A stretch of 57,365 nt of DNA from Acidovorax sp. sic0104 (GTDB lineage Bacteria; Pseudomonadota; Gammaproteobacteria; Burkholderiales; Burkholderiaceae_C), in assembly GCF_019219095.1 (NCBI RefSeq), contig NZ_JAHUWH010000025.1:1-57365 (forward strand), given 5' to 3'. How positions within the stretch are numbered: position 1 is the first letter of the stretch; each line of letters begins with the position of its first letter. The notes under the pieces were generated by a model. It did not search any database and was not told the origin of the DNA. It saw only the letters and a list, made by a program, of their open reading frames with translations. A program made the translations under genes and the position numbers. Positions 10,160 to 19,698 of the stretch are shown piece by piece.

Positions 10160-12100
10160 ATGACTGAACTGCGCAGCAGCGAAGCCGACGCTTCGCGCTT
10201 TCGGTTGCGTGCGATGGTCATCGGGCTGGTGGTGCTGTTCGCGTTCGGACTGGTGGTGGCGCGGCTGGTGTATCTGCAGGTGATACGGCACGACGACCTG
10301 GCGGCGCAGGCCGAGAGCAACCGCACGGCGGTGGTGCCCATCGTGCCCAACCGGGGCCTCATCCTGGACCGCAACGGCGTGGTGCTGGCCACCAACTACT
10401 CGGCCTACACGCTGGAGATCACGCCCTCGCGCGCCGGGGTGCTGGATGAAACCATCGACGAGCTTGCCAAGATCGTGGACATCCAGACCCGTGACCGCCG
10501 GCGCTTCAAGCGGCTGATGGAAGAGTCGCGCAATTTCGAGTCGCTGCCCATCCGCACGCGGCTGACCGACCAGGAGGTGGCTCGGTTCACCGCCCAGCGC
10601 TACCGGTTCCCTGGTGTGGACATCAAGGCCCGGTTGTTCCGCAACTACCCGATGGGCGATGTGGCAGCCCATGCCATCGGCTACATCGGCCGCATCAACC
10701 AGACCGAGAAGGCCCGCATCCAGGATTCGGAAGACGAGGCCAACTACCGGGGCACCGAGTACATCGGCAAGCTGGGCATCGAGCAGAGCTTCGAGTCCGC
10801 GCTGCACGGCACCACCGGCGTAGAGCAGATGGAGACGTCGGCCGGTGGCCGCGCCGTGCGCAAGCTGTCCAGTCACGCGGCCACGCCCGGCGACAGCGTG
10901 ATGCTGTCCATCGACATCAAGCTGCAGAAACTCGTGGAAGACCTGTACGGCAATCGCCGTGGCGCGCTGGTGGCCATCGACCCGCGCAACGGCGAGATCC
11001 TGGCCCTCGTGAGCAAGCCCACGTTCGACCCCAACCTGTTTGTGGAAGGCATCGACGTGGAGAACTGGACGGCGCTCAATGAGTCGATCGACAAGCCCCT
11101 GCTCAACCGCGCCCTGCGGGGTACGTACCCGCCCGGCTCCACCTACAAGCCCTTCATGGCGCTGGCAGCGCTGCAGCTGAACAAGCGCTCGCCCAGCATG
11201 GTGGTGAGCGACCCGGGCTTCTACACCTTCGGCGGCCACACTTTCCGCAGCCACGAGGGCGGCCTGGGCGGCGTGGACATGCACCGTGCGATCCAGTTCT
11301 CCAGCAACACGTACTTCTATTCGCTGGCGGTCGAGATGGGCGTGGACGCCATCCACGACTTCATGAAGCCGCTGGGCTTCGGCCAGAGCACCGGCATCGA
11401 CTTGAACGGCGAAGTGCGGGGCACCTTGCCCAGCACCGAGTGGAAGCGCAATACCTACAGGCGCCCGGAAATGAAGCGCTGGTTCCCGGGCGAGACGGTG
11501 TCGCTGGGCATCGGACAGGGATACAACAACTTCACCATGCTGCAACTCGCGCTGGCCGAGGCCACGCTGGCCAACGGCGGCACCCGCCATCGCCCGCACA
11601 TGGCCAAGGCCATCAAGAATTCGGTCACCGGCGTGGTGACCGAGATCGTGCAGCCACCCGGCGAGAACCTGGGCTATTCCCCCAAGAACGTGGAGATCGT
11701 TCGCAATGCGCTCGTGGCCGTGAACAAGGGTGGCACCGGCACGCGCGTGTTCGCTGGCTCGGCCTACACCTCGGCGGGCAAGACCGGCACCGCCCAGGCC
11801 GTGAGCCTGGGCCAGAACGTGAAGTACAACGCCAAGGCGCTGGAAGAGCACCAGCGCGACCACTCCCTGTTCGCCGCCTACGCACCGGCCGAGGCGCCCG
11901 CCATCGCCCTGGCCGTGATCGTGGAGAACGCAGGCTTCGGCGCAGCCCACGCGGCCCCCATTGCGCGCCGTGTGTTCGACTACTGGCTGCAGGGCGAGTA
12001 CCCGAGCGAAGAAGACATCGCCGCCGTGCAGAAGGGCCAAGCGTCCGCCCCCATCGGCAAACCGCGCCGGGCGGCGGACGTTGCTTTGCCACTGCCCTGA
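10160..12100 (+). CDS. mrdA: Penicillin-binding protein 2 (elongasome transpeptidase)
   Basis: PBP2 is the class B transpeptidase that cross-links lateral-wall peptidoglycan with RodA. The 646-residue protein has a cytoplasmic start, one membrane anchor (about residues 18-38), a dimerisation/pedestal domain and the transpeptidase domain with Ser327-T-Y-Lys330, Ser381-Ser-Asn383 and Lys541-Thr-Gly543, all intact. The C-terminal tail is ordinary. A rodA gene does not follow as it often does; a lipoprotein gene is next. Confidence 0.97.
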   Translation: MTELRSSEADASRFRLRAMVIGLVVLFAFGLVVARLVYLQVIRHDDLAAQAESNRTAVVPIVPNRGLILDRNGVVLATNYSAYTLEITPSRAGVLDETIDELAKIVDIQTRDRRRFKRLMEESRNFESLPIRTRLTDQEVARFTAQRYRFPGVDIKARLFRNYPMGDVAAHAIGYIGRINQTEKARIQDSEDEANYRGTEYIGKLGIEQSFESALHGTTGVEQMETSAGGRAVRKLSSHAATPGDSVMLSIDIKLQKLVEDLYGNRRGALVAIDPRNGEILALVSKPTFDPNLFVEGIDVENWTALNESIDKPLLNRALRGTYPPGSTYKPFMALAALQLNKRSPSMVVSDPGFYTFGGHTFRSHEGGLGGVDMHRAIQFSSNTYFYSLAVEMGVDAIHDFMKPLGFGQSTGIDLNGEVRGTLPSTEWKRNTYRRPEMKRWFPGETVSLGIGQGYNNFTMLQLALAEATLANGGTRHRPHMAKAIKNSVTGVVTEIVQPPGENLGYSPKNVEIVRNALVAVNKGGTGTRVFAGSAYTSAGKTGTAQAVSLGQNVKYNAKALEEHQRDHSLFAAYAPAEAPAIALAVIVENAGFGAAHAAPIARRVFDYWLQGEYPSEEDIAAVQKGQASAPIGKPRRAADVALPLP

Positions 12101-12300
12101 CAGCGGCAGGGCCCGCGACGGCGCGGCGCACCGCGCGGTCCACACCGCCAGGGCACATGGGCGGCCTCGGAAAGTTCTTGTTGAACAGGCTCTTACAGCT
12201 TGCGCGGACCTTTGTCGGCACAATCCGCCCGTGCACGCCGGGGCGCATGCCAAGACAGGCGGCGCAGACTGCGACGCCCGTCATTGAGGAGACACACACC

Positions 12301-13365
12301 ATGCAACGCCAGCGCCGCCGGGCCCTCGGGGCTCTACCCGTCCTGCTGCTCACCGCCTGCGGCGGTGGTGGTGGCGGTGAGGCGCCTGCGGCACCCCCTG
12401 GGCCTCCTTCCCCTGCGCTGCCACCCGCTCCGCCAGCAGGCAGCGCGGCCTACGGCAACCTGTCGCGCGCCAGCGTGGGCGTGGGCGCATCGCTGCAGGG
12501 CGCCGTGCCATTCCCGCCCGACAACCCCTGGAACACGGACATCAGCGCGGCCGAGGTGGACCCTGCCTCGGACCGCCTGATCGCCAGCATCGGCGCCGAC
12601 AAGGGGCTGTACCGCGACTTCGGCGCAGGATTGTGGGAGGGCGCTCCCATCGGCATCCCGTACCAGGTGGTCACCGGCCAGCAGGCGCGCGTGCCCATCG
12701 AATACCAGGCGTACGGCGACGAGAGCGACCCCGGTCCTTTCCCGATCCCGCTGGACGCGCCGGTCGAAGGCGCGCCGGGGCAGGGCGGCGACCGGCATGT
12801 GCTGGTCATCGACAAGGACAACCAGCGTCTTTACGAACTGGGGCGCGCCTTCGTGCGGGGCGGCGGCTGGCGGGCCGATGTCGGCGCGGAGTTCCATCTG
12901 GACAGCAACAACGTGAGGCCCGCCGCCAAGAGCGGGTGGACCAGTGCGGATGCGGCCGGGCTGCCCATCTTCCCAGGGTTGGCGCGGTACGACGAAGCCT
13001 CCAGGGGCGCTGGTGGCATCCGCCATGCGCTGCGGTTCACGGCGGCGCGCACGCGCCGGGCGTTCGTACCGCCTGCCACGCACTACGCATCGTCCAGCAC
13101 CGACGCCAACCTGCCGCCCATGGGCATGCGCGTGCGGCTGAAGGCCGGCTTTGCGATCCCCGCCACGTTCAGCCCCGAGGCCCAGGCCATCCTCACCGCC
13201 CTCAAGACTTACGGAATGTTCCTGGCCGACAACGGCTCCGACTGGTATCTCAGCGGTGCGCCCGACGATCGCTGGGACAACGACCGCCTGCGGGCCGAAC
13301 TGGCCTCGGTGAAGGGGCGCGACCTGGAGGTGGTGAAGATGGTGGGGCTCGTCACGCAGGTGTGA
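12301..13365 (+). CDS. Putative lipoprotein of unknown function
   Basis: The 354-residue protein begins with an Arg-rich n-region and a lipobox LTAC with Cys20. A Gly run and a Pro-rich linker (about residues 21-48) follow. The globular part starts with FPPDNPWNTDIS, a motif I associate with a family of uncharacterised secreted proteins. Later conserved-looking blocks are GDRHVLVIDKDNQRLYEL and GMFLADNGSDWYLSG. It is probably anchored in the outer membrane facing the periplasm or surface. I cannot assign a reaction. A GAGGAGA motif precedes the ATG. Confidence 0.8.
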   Translation: MQRQRRRALGALPVLLLTACGGGGGGEAPAAPPGPPSPALPPAPPAGSAAYGNLSRASVGVGASLQGAVPFPPDNPWNTDISAAEVDPASDRLIASIGADKGLYRDFGAGLWEGAPIGIPYQVVTGQQARVPIEYQAYGDESDPGPFPIPLDAPVEGAPGQGGDRHVLVIDKDNQRLYELGRAFVRGGGWRADVGAEFHLDSNNVRPAAKSGWTSADAAGLPIFPGLARYDEASRGAGGIRHALRFTAARTRRAFVPPATHYASSSTDANLPPMGMRVRLKAGFAIPATFSPEAQAILTALKTYGMFLADNGSDWYLSGAPDDRWDNDRLRAELASVKGRDLEVVKMVGLVTQV

Positions 13366-13460
13366 GGGCCTCCAAGGCAACAAGCCTTCAGCGGGCCCGA
13401 TCCGGATGCAGCGACCACCGTGGCTGGTGCCGTCCGTGCCCTCCGTGTCAGCAGTGGGGG

Positions 13461-13541
13461 GTGGCAAATTTGCTATTGTTTTGGTAGCTGTTGGCGCTTC
13501 TACAGAAAGCGCCAGGCCGTCATTCGACTCAAAAATTGCCG
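13461..13541 (+). repeat. Family 2 element, copy A (intergenic)
   Basis: The element reads AATTTGCTATTG, then TTTTGGTAGCTGTTGGCGCTT, a short loop, AAGCGCCAGG and ends CATTCGA. TGGCGCTT and AAGCGCCA form a hairpin. Outer GGCAA.../...TTGCC arms also match. It lies between the convergent lipoprotein and exporter genes and may act as a terminator. It aligns over 61 bases without a gap with copy E inside the NADH dehydrogenase gene. Confidence 0.8.
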
Positions 13542-13544
13542 AAC

Positions 13545-14441
13545 TCAGGCCGGCAGCCGTACCTTCGCCGTGGCTGCGGGAGCCCACTGGCTGAACACCA
13601 GTGCCGCCACGATCAGCGCCGCGCCGGCGACGCCCGCCCATCCCAGCCGTTCACCAAGCAGCCCCCACGCAGTGAGTGCGGCGAACACCGGCTCCAGCCC
13701 GAACACGATGGCGCTGCGCATCGCATCCACCCGCTGCTGGCCCCAGGCCTGCAGCGTGACCACCACCACACTGGCGAGCAGGCCGAGGTGCAGCAGCGCA
13801 ACCCAGGCCGCCACGGGCAGGTCCGCGGTGGATGACAGCCAGCCCATGCCGCCACCCTGGCCCGCCAGCAGCAGTGTGGACGCGAGCGCCATCACCCCCG
13901 CCTGCGCGGCCGCCATGCGCGTGGCCCGCAGCGGGCGCGCTGCGGTGCGCCGCGCGCATTCCTCGAGCGCGAGGATGTAGACCGCATAGAACACCGTGCT
14001 CGCCAGTGTCAGCGTATCGCCCAGGTTCCAGGGCTCGTTCTCGTGGAACATCAACGCCATGCCGGCACAAGCCATCGCGCATGCGGCCCACAGCGGCCAG
14101 CCGTAGCGCCGTCCCAGCGCCGCCATCGCGAGCAGCGGCACCACCAGCACGTTGAGTCCGGTCACGAACGCATTGCGGTTGCTGCTGGTGCGCGCCAGCC
14201 CCTCGATCTGCAGCCAGAACGCCAGGAACAGCAGCACGCCGAGGCCGCAGCCCCACAGCCGCTCATCGCGCCGCATGCCCCACCACAGCGGCGCCAGCAC
14301 CACCAGCGCGATGACAAAGCGCAGCCAGATGATCTGCAGCGCATCAAGGTGCGCAGACAGCAGCTTCATGGCAGGGAAGGTCGTGCCCCACACCACGGTG
14401 ACCACCAACAGGGCCACGAGGCCCAGACGTTCGGGTTTCAT
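13545..14441 (-). CDS. EamA/DMT-family metabolite exporter
   Basis: This 298-residue inner-membrane protein has about ten hydrophobic segments arranged as two EamA repeats. The first starts LGLVALLVVTVVWGTTFPAMK and the second has LALEECARR then later GLEPVFAALTAWGLLGERLG, the classical second-repeat motif. Members export amino acids or other small metabolites; the substrate is not readable. The ATG at 14441 gives MKPERLGLVALL and is the family-like start; longer frames have no support. Confidence 0.88.
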   Translation of the reverse strand: MKPERLGLVALLVVTVVWGTTFPAMKLLSAHLDALQIIWLRFVIALVVLAPLWWGMRRDERLWGCGLGVLLFLAFWLQIEGLARTSSNRNAFVTGLNVLVVPLLAMAALGRRYGWPLWAACAMACAGMALMFHENEPWNLGDTLTLASTVFYAVYILALEECARRTAARPLRATRMAAAQAGVMALASTLLLAGQGGGMGWLSSTADLPVAAWVALLHLGLLASVVVVTLQAWGQQRVDAMRSAIVFGLEPVFAALTAWGLLGERLGWAGVAGAALIVAALVFSQWAPAATAKVRLPA

Positions 14442-14529
14442 CGGCTTCAAAATAAAAAAGGCTGGTCGGTTCCCCGGCCAGCCGTCGCAACAATACTCTG
14501 CAGCGCGTGGCGCACGACACACGCCCGCA

Positions 14530-14660
14530 ACACAGGCACGGCCCCAGGCCAGTGCCACCGTGGAACTGGCTCTGCCAGGCCACCGGTGGCGTCCCCCTCC
14601 CGGAGCGCGCAGCGCGCCGAGAGAGGGGTGAAGGCGCGCAGCGCCTCAGGGGGTGAAACC
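14530..14660 (-). repeat. Family 1 repeat, copy 3 (after the porin gene)
   Basis: Read on the minus strand it begins right after the porin stop with ACCCCCTGAGGCGCTGCGCG, then a C-rich/G-rich pair, then the core stem GCCACCGGTGG / CTGGC-AGA-GCCAG / CCACGGTGGC and CTGGCCTGGGGCC. Orientation follows the porin gene. Confidence 0.85.
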
Positions 14661-15962
14661 TCAATTAAACAGATAGCGTGCCTGCAGATTCAGGCGCAGC
14701 ATGTCGCCCTGCTGGCCGTCGAACGTCGTGCGGCGGCCGCCGATCAGCTCGCCGCCCAGCTCCACGTTCTTGATCGGCAGGTAGTACATGCCGGCATGCC
14801 ATTGGTACAGCTTGTGGTTGCCTTCGGCGCCGTACGCGTTCACATAGGCATCGCCCAGCTTGTTGCGCGAGCGGACCATGCCCAGCGACACGGTGCCGCG
14901 CAGCTTCTCGCTGAACACGTTGGACAGGCCCAGCACCACGCCGTGCGACTTGTCCAGGCGCACGGTGCCGCCGTCCAGCACCGGGTAGTTGGTGCCCACC
15001 AGGTAGGCGCCATCACCGTCGCCGTCCAGGCGCGTGTACTGTGCCATCAGCGTGGTCGTGCCGGTGATCTTGTAGCCCGCGCCCAGGCCGAAGCCCATGC
15101 CGCGCTTGCTCACGCCGTCCACACGCTGCTCGTGCGAGAGCAGGCGGGCGTTGATGTTGCCCCAGTCGAAGGCCTTGTCCACGCGGGCCACCAGGTTGGG
15201 GCTCTTGGCGCCGTCGGTGGGTTCTTCGATGGCGAACTGGAACTTGGCCAAGTTGGGGTCGTTGTAGGTGTAGCGCACCTGCGTGGGCCGGCGGAAGGTC
15301 GCGCCAGGCGGGCCGTTGAAGTCCACCGTCTCGGGCAGGTTGTCCGTGTCCATGAAGGTCGACCAGGTCTGGCCGATCAGCCAGCCGGCGTACTCGCCGT
15401 AGGCGTGGCGCAGTCGCAGGCGGCCACGGTTGCACTCGCTGCCGCAGTAGGCATAGAAGTCGGCTTCGATCTTGGTGTTGAACGTGCCGATGGAAGTAGG
15501 CGTGGAGGTCTCGAAGCCGAAGCGCGAGGTCTGCGCGGTCAGGCTGGCCTTGCCCGAGTGGTTGTCACCCAGGGGCTGCTCCATCAGGTTGGTGAAGGTG
15601 TCGCCGGGCGCGGTGCCTTTGAAGTCCTTGACCATGTTGGCTTCGGCGAAGCCATAGATGCGGATCGATGTCTCGCTGCCGGGCAAGCGGAAGCTGCCGG
15701 GAATGTCGCCCAACACCACGGCGTCCTTCTGCTTGAGCTCGACCGCATCGATGCGGTCATTCCAGGCCGATGCCGACGCGCCAGCAGGCGCTGCGGCCGG
15801 CGCCTGGGCCTGCTGTGCCTTCAGGGCATTGAGCTCGGCGCGCAGCGCCTTGAGCTCGTTGCGCATCTCTTCGAAATCCTTGGCGGTCTGGGCCAACGCT
15901 GCGGGTGGCAGGCTGCACAGGCCGGCGGCCATCAGGGCAAGGAACGTGTGGTTCAGTTTCAT
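14661..15962 (-). CDS. DcaP-like outer-membrane porin
   Basis: This 433-residue protein is a trimeric outer-membrane channel of the DcaP type, which takes up dicarboxylates and other organic acids (family knowledge). A signal peptide is visible (cleavage after PPAALA, residue 24), then a short periplasmic coiled coil (about 28-52), then the barrel. Family marks are IRIYGFAEANMVKDF, TKIEADFYA, GWLIGQTWSTFMD with PETVDFNGPPG, and a final strand ending in YLFN. The ATG at 15962 has GGAG five bases upstream. The neighbouring amino-acid ABC transporter is on the same strand but probably separate. Confidence 0.87.
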   Translation of the reverse strand: MKLNHTFLALMAAGLCSLPPAALAQTAKDFEEMRNELKALRAELNALKAQQAQAPAAAPAGASASAWNDRIDAVELKQKDAVVLGDIPGSFRLPGSETSIRIYGFAEANMVKDFKGTAPGDTFTNLMEQPLGDNHSGKASLTAQTSRFGFETSTPTSIGTFNTKIEADFYAYCGSECNRGRLRLRHAYGEYAGWLIGQTWSTFMDTDNLPETVDFNGPPGATFRRPTQVRYTYNDPNLAKFQFAIEEPTDGAKSPNLVARVDKAFDWGNINARLLSHEQRVDGVSKRGMGFGLGAGYKITGTTTLMAQYTRLDGDGDGAYLVGTNYPVLDGGTVRLDKSHGVVLGLSNVFSEKLRGTVSLGMVRSRNKLGDAYVNAYGAEGNHKLYQWHAGMYYLPIKNVELGGELIGGRRTTFDGQQGDMLRLNLQARYLFN

Positions 15963-16107
15963 GGTCACTCCGGTAGGGGTTGTTGGCTTTTGTTATGAGG
16001 GGCGCAGCAACCTGGATCTCAGGTGCGCGCGTCATTGAGCGCAGGCCAGAGCGCGTCAAACGGATGGGGCGTGGCACAAGCCCTGATCGCACGTCGGCGG
16101 CTCATGC

Positions 16108-16140
16108 TGCGGGCGTGGCGCAGGCGACTCAGGGGGGGAC
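16108..16140 (-). repeat. Family 1 repeat, copy 4 (truncated, after the ABC ATPase gene)
   Basis: Only the 5' part is present: after the ATPase stop the minus strand reads GTCCCCCCCTGAGTCGCCTGCGCC and then loses similarity. The core hairpin is missing. Orientation and position relative to the stop match the full copies. Confidence 0.65.
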
Positions 16141-16887
16141 TCATCCTGTCATGCGGCCGATGAAGGCACGGATACGGTCGTTCGCGGGGTTGCTGAAAAA
16201 CTCTGCAGGGGGCGCGTCGTGGGCGATGCGCCCCTGGTCGAAGAACATCACGCGGTCCGCCACCTCGCGGGCAAAGCCCATCTCGTGGGTCACCACGATC
16301 ATGGTCATGCCGCCGCGGGCCAGTTCGCGCATCACGTCGAGCACCTCCTGCACCATCTCCGGGTCCAGGGCCGAGGTGGGTTCGTCGAACAGCATCACCT
16401 GGGGCTGCATGGCCAGTGCCCGTGCAATGGCCACCCGCTGCTGCTGGCCGCCCGACAGCTGCCAGGGGTACTTGTGCGCATGGTCCTGCATGCCCACGCG
16501 GCGCAGCAAGGCCATGGCCTGCTCGTTGGCCTGGGCGCGCGGCGTGCGGCGGATGCGTCGGGGCGCCAGCGTCACGTTGTCCAGCACGCTCATGTGGCCG
16601 AACAGGTTGAATTGCTGGAAAACCATGCCGACCTCGCTGCGCTGCTTTTGCAGCGTGGCCAGGTCGTCGGTGACTTCTTCGCCCCCGATGGTGATGTGGC
16701 CGCAGTCGTGGGGCTCGAGCCGGTTGATGGCGCGCAGCAGCGTGCTCTTGCCGGAGCCCGAGGCGCCGATGATCACGGTGACCTCGCCGGTGTTGAACAC
16801 GGTGGACACGTCGCGCAGCACATGGTGCGTGCCGAACGACTTGCAGACCCGGTCCACCACGATGAAGGGTGTGGCCTGGCGCGTCAT
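16141..16887 (-). CDS. Polar amino-acid ABC transporter, ATP-binding protein
   Basis: This 248-residue ATPase powers an importer of the GlnQ/HisP type. Visible are Walker [10 protein letters not shown] (residues 41-49), the Q-loop VFQQFNLF, signature LSGGQQQR, Walker [13 protein letters not shown] and the switch His in VVTHEMGFA. Its ATG overlaps the permease stop by four bases, so it is the last gene of the binding protein-permease-ATPase operon. A truncated family 1 repeat follows. Confidence 0.95.
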   Translation of the reverse strand: MTRQATPFIVVDRVCKSFGTHHVLRDVSTVFNTGEVTVIIGASGSGKSTLLRAINRLEPHDCGHITIGGEEVTDDLATLQKQRSEVGMVFQQFNLFGHMSVLDNVTLAPRRIRRTPRAQANEQAMALLRRVGMQDHAHKYPWQLSGGQQQRVAIARALAMQPQVMLFDEPTSALDPEMVQEVLDVMRELARGGMTMIVVTHEMGFAREVADRVMFFDQGRIAHDAPPAEFFSNPANDRIRAFIGRMTG

Positions 16888-17666
16888 TTGTTGCGACCTT
16901 CCACATCGAAGCGGTACTCCACCGCGTTCGAGATCTGCGTGACCAGGGTGGTGAGCAGCAGGTAGGTGACGGCCACGGTGGACAGCGTGGCGATGGGCTG
17001 GAACGTGGCAGACTGGATGCGGTTGCCCACGTTGGTGAGCTCCACCACGCCGATGGCGTAGGCCAGCGACGAATCCTTGAGCAGCGCCACGAAGTTGCTC
17101 ACCAGCGGCGGCAGCGAGATCTTGAAGGCCTGCGGAAACACCACATCCAGAAAGACGTGCATGCGGCCCAGGCCCAGGGCCTTGGCGGCCTCGGTCTGGC
17201 CGCGCGGCACGGCCAGCAGGCCGGCGCGGATGGCCTCTGCGTTGTAGGCGCCCACGTTCAGGCCCAGGGCCAGCACCGCGGCGGCAAAGTCGGGCAGGTT
17301 CAGGCCCGGCACCAGCACCGGCAGCGCAAAGTAAACGAACAGGATCTGCACCAGCAGCGGCGTGCCGCGGATCACCCAGATGTAGAAGCTGGCCACCCAG
17401 CGCACGGCGGCCCAGCGCGCGGTGCGGGCCAGCGCCGCGCCGGTGCCCAGCACCAGTCCCACGCTGCCGCTGATCAGCGTGAGCCACAGCGTGGTGCGCG
17501 CGCCGTCAGAGAACGCCTGGGCATTGGGGCCGATGGGATCCGGCAGGAAGGACAGCAGCTTGCCGAGCAGTGCCAGCACCAGCACCATCAGGATGACGGC
17601 AGAGACGAGCGTGGCGTTGCTGCGCTGCTGGCGGCTCCAGCGCTGCGGCCAAAAGGCAGTGAGCAT
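16884..17666 (-). CDS. Polar amino-acid ABC transporter, permease
   Basis: This 260-residue inner-membrane permease of the HisMQ/GlnP type has about five membrane segments. The family EAA-type loop is visible as [26 protein letters not shown], followed by [17 protein letters not shown] single permease gene suggests a homodimer. It overlaps the ATPase gene by four bases and lies 36 bases after the binding-protein gene. Substrate is not determinable from sequence alone. Confidence 0.93.
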   Translation of the reverse strand: MLTAFWPQRWSRQQRSNATLVSAVILMVLVLALLGKLLSFLPDPIGPNAQAFSDGARTTLWLTLISGSVGLVLGTGAALARTARWAAVRWVASFYIWVIRGTPLLVQILFVYFALPVLVPGLNLPDFAAAVLALGLNVGAYNAEAIRAGLLAVPRGQTEAAKALGLGRMHVFLDVVFPQAFKISLPPLVSNFVALLKDSSLAYAIGVVELTNVGNRIQSATFQPIATLSTVAVTYLLLTTLVTQISNAVEYRFDVEGRNK

Positions 17667-17702
17667 GAAAAAAGGACCCCGGTGACTACGTGCGGGTCGT
17701 GA

Positions 17703-18467
17703 TTACTGGCAACGGACGTCTTCGTTGAAATACTTCTTGGACAGCGCGGCGTAGCTGCCATCGGCCATGACTTCGGCCAGGGCCTTGTTCCAGCCGGCGG
17801 CCAGCGAGGTGTTGCCCTTGGCCACGGCGGCGGCGATGCGCTCGATGAAGAGCATGTCGCCGAGCTTGAAGCCGGCGCCCGGGTTCTTTTCGGCCACGGC
17901 CTTGGCGACGAAGCGGTCGGTCACCCAGGCGTCCACGCGGCGCGAGTTCAGGGCGCTGCGGGCGTCCACGTCGGTGGGGAAGTTCTTCATTTCCTTGATG
18001 GAAGAGACCTTCTGCACGTTCTCGAGGTAGCTGGTGCCGGTCTGCACGGCCACCACCTTGCCCGCCAGGTCCTTGGCGCTCTTGATGGCGGGGTCCATGG
18101 CGATGATCATGCCGCCCGAGCAGTAGTGCGGGTCGGTGAAGGTGACGGCCTTGGCGCGCTCGTCGGTGATGCCGTGCGAGGCGATCACCAGATCCCAGCG
18201 GTCCTGGCGCAGGCCGGTGAGCAGTGCGTCGAAGCCCAGGGTCTTCCACTGGATGGTCAGACCCATCTTCTTGGCCACCAGCTCGGCCGTCTCGACTTCG
18301 AAGCCGGTCAGCGTGGTGCCGTTGAAGAAGTTGAATGGAGCGAACTGCCCCTCGGTCGCAATCAGGATCTTGCCGTCCTTCTTCACCTCGTCCAGCGTGC
18401 GGGCCTGGGCACTAGAGAAAGCGGCGCAGAACGCGAGGGCGGTGGCAACAGCCTTGAGCAATTTCAT
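17703..18467 (-). CDS. Polar amino-acid ABC transporter, periplasmic binding protein
   Basis: This 254-residue SBP_bac_3 family protein has a signal peptide (cleavage near SSAQA, residue 22). The binding fold carries FAPFNFFNGTTLTGFEVE, DRWDLVIASHGITDERAKAVTFTDPH and VVAVQTGTSYLENV. It captures an amino acid in the periplasm and hands it to the permease encoded downstream. The second-lobe sequence has only one charged Arg typical of alpha-carboxylate binding clearly visible (ITDERAK). GGAGGG precedes the ATG. Confidence 0.93.
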   Translation of the reverse strand: MKLLKAVATALAFCAAFSSAQARTLDEVKKDGKILIATEGQFAPFNFFNGTTLTGFEVETAELVAKKMGLTIQWKTLGFDALLTGLRQDRWDLVIASHGITDERAKAVTFTDPHYCSGGMIIAMDPAIKSAKDLAGKVVAVQTGTSYLENVQKVSSIKEMKNFPTDVDARSALNSRRVDAWVTDRFVAKAVAEKNPGAGFKLGDMLFIERIAAAVAKGNTSLAAGWNKALAEVMADGSYAALSKKYFNEDVRCQ

Positions 18468-18596
18468 GGGGAGGGTCCTGTCAGGGGTATTTCAGGTACA
18501 AAAAATCCGGCATGCGGGTAAGCAGGCCGGAGGCTTTGGAGGGGGTGTGCGCAGTCGTCGCGGATTGCGATGTCTGACGTCACGAAACGGTCACGA

Positions 18597-18602
18597 TTAT
18601 AG
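18597..18602 (-). promoter_or_regulatory. Possible -10 element of the amino-acid ABC operon
   Basis: The minus strand carries a perfect TATAAT about 130 bases upstream of the binding-protein start. No good -35 box lies 16-18 bases further upstream, so an activator may be needed. Downstream of it is the direct repeat CGTGAC-N6-CGTGAC-like sequence (18578-18597), a possible regulator site. Confidence 0.35.
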
Positions 18603-18714
18603 GAACGGGTATTTTTCCTGCGCCACCGGGAAGTCGCGCAAAACACCGGTTGTGGGCGAATTCACAACAGGTTTTAGAGCGGCGCCCCCGAACTGGAGGT
18701 GGGTCGGGCCGCAG

Positions 18715-18830
18715 AGGCCAGGGCCTGTGAGGCCGGCGTGACCGACGCCAGTGCAGCCCTGGAGCCGGCTGCGCCGGGCCAGGGGGTGCGCTCCCCTGCA
18801 GGGGGAAGGCGCCGAAGGCGACTCAGGGGG
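18715..18830 (-). repeat. Family 1 repeat, copy 5 (after the TauE-type gene, diverged)
   Basis: On the minus strand it starts at the exporter stop with CCCCCTGAGTCGCCTTCGGC, then CTTCCCCCTGCAGGGGAGCG. The core stem is CACCCCCTGG / CCGGC-GCA-GCCGG / CTCCAGGGCTG, so the stem is kept although many bases differ from the other copies. Confidence 0.75.
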
Positions 18831-19589
18831 TCATCGCAAAAACGCGTCGTAGCCGGTCTTGAGGATCAGCGTGCTCACCACCACGATGAAGATCCCGCGC
18901 ACGAAGCCGGTGCCGTGCTTGAGCGCCATGTGCGTGCCCAGCAGGCTGCCCACCACGTTGGCGATGGCCAGCGTCACGGCGAAGTGCCACCAGACATGGC
19001 CCTTGGCGGCAAAAAGCGCGATGGCGGCGATGTTGGTGGCGCAATTGAGCAGCTTGGCCGAGGCCGATGCATTGAGAAAGTCATACCCGAGCATCCGCAC
19101 GAACAGGAAGACGAAGAAGCTGCCCGTGCCCGGCCCGAAGAAACCGTCGTAGAAGCCGATCAGCACGCCGATCAGGCTGGCCGCCACCACCTCGGTACGG
19201 CCGCTGTAGCGCGGCGCATGGTGCCGTCCCAATTCCTTCTTGGCCAGGGTGTAGAGGAGTACGCCCAGCAGTACCAGCGGCAGCAGCTTGCGCAGAAAGT
19301 CGGCCGAGATCACCGTGACGGCCCAGGCCCCGGCAAACGACCCCGCGAAGCCCGCGGCGGCCGCAGGCAGCATGGCTCGCCAGCGCACCTGCACACGCCG
19401 GCTGTACTGCCAGGTGGCCATGGCCGTGCCCCACACCGACGCTGCCTTGTTCGTGCCCAGCAGCGTGGCCGGCGGCGCGCCAGGAAAAGCCGCGAACAGC
19501 GCCGGCACCATCACCAGACCCCCTCCGCCCACTATCGCATCCACAAACCCGGCCAACAGCGAGGCCAGGGTGATAAAAATCCATTCCAT
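18831..19589 (-). CDS. TauE/SafE (YfcA)-family membrane exporter
   Basis: This 252-residue inner-membrane protein has about eight hydrophobic segments and the two family half-motifs: GFVDAIVGGGGLVMVPAL near residue 14 and IGFYDGFFGPGTGSF near residue 142, plus LGTNKAASVWGT. Members export sulfite, sulfoacetate or other organosulfur anions, or act as permeases of unknown substrate. No sulfur gene lies nearby, so the substrate is open. It has its own transcription unit, followed by a family 1 repeat. Confidence 0.92.
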   Translation of the reverse strand: MEWIFITLASLLAGFVDAIVGGGGLVMVPALFAAFPGAPPATLLGTNKAASVWGTAMATWQYSRRVQVRWRAMLPAAAAGFAGSFAGAWAVTVISADFLRKLLPLVLLGVLLYTLAKKELGRHHAPRYSGRTEVVAASLIGVLIGFYDGFFGPGTGSFFVFLFVRMLGYDFLNASASAKLLNCATNIAAIALFAAKGHVWWHFAVTLAIANVVGSLLGTHMALKHGTGFVRGIFIVVVSTLILKTGYDAFLR

Positions 19590-19671
19590 CTCAGGATTGT
19601 CGCACCTTGCGTGCTATCAATTCAGGACCGCATCGCCCGGATGGAGTGGCGGTGTGTTCTGCGACCGGGCA

Positions 19672-19698
19672 AGAAAAAAGCGCTGGGATCGCCAGCGC
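19672..19698 (-). terminator. Minus-strand intrinsic terminator upstream of amtB
   Basis: Read on the minus strand, GCGCTGG, loop CGATC and CCAGCGC are followed directly by TTTTTTCTT. The stem is seven perfect GC-rich pairs. No minus-strand gene lies between it and amtB, so it would end an unannotated RNA or antisense read-through. Confidence 0.8.

Larger units (their letters stand above)
18468..18830. other. Intergenic region: ABC-operon promoter plus family 1 repeat
   Basis: This 363-base gap lies between the binding-protein gene and the TauE-type exporter gene, both on the minus strand. It holds the possible TATAAT element (18597-18602), a GC-poor leader and, at 18715-18830, a diverged family 1 repeat. 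No coding frame is supported. Confidence 0.5.

Noticed and set aside
10136..12253. 705-codon minus-strand frame opposite mrdA
   Set aside because: A shadow of mrdA, whose three active-site motifs are intact.
11440..12300. Long upstream extension of the lipoprotein frame
   Set aside because: The frame is open from 11440 but overlaps mrdA and is Arg/Pro-rich nonsense. The lipobox 20 codons after ATG 12301 fixes the start.
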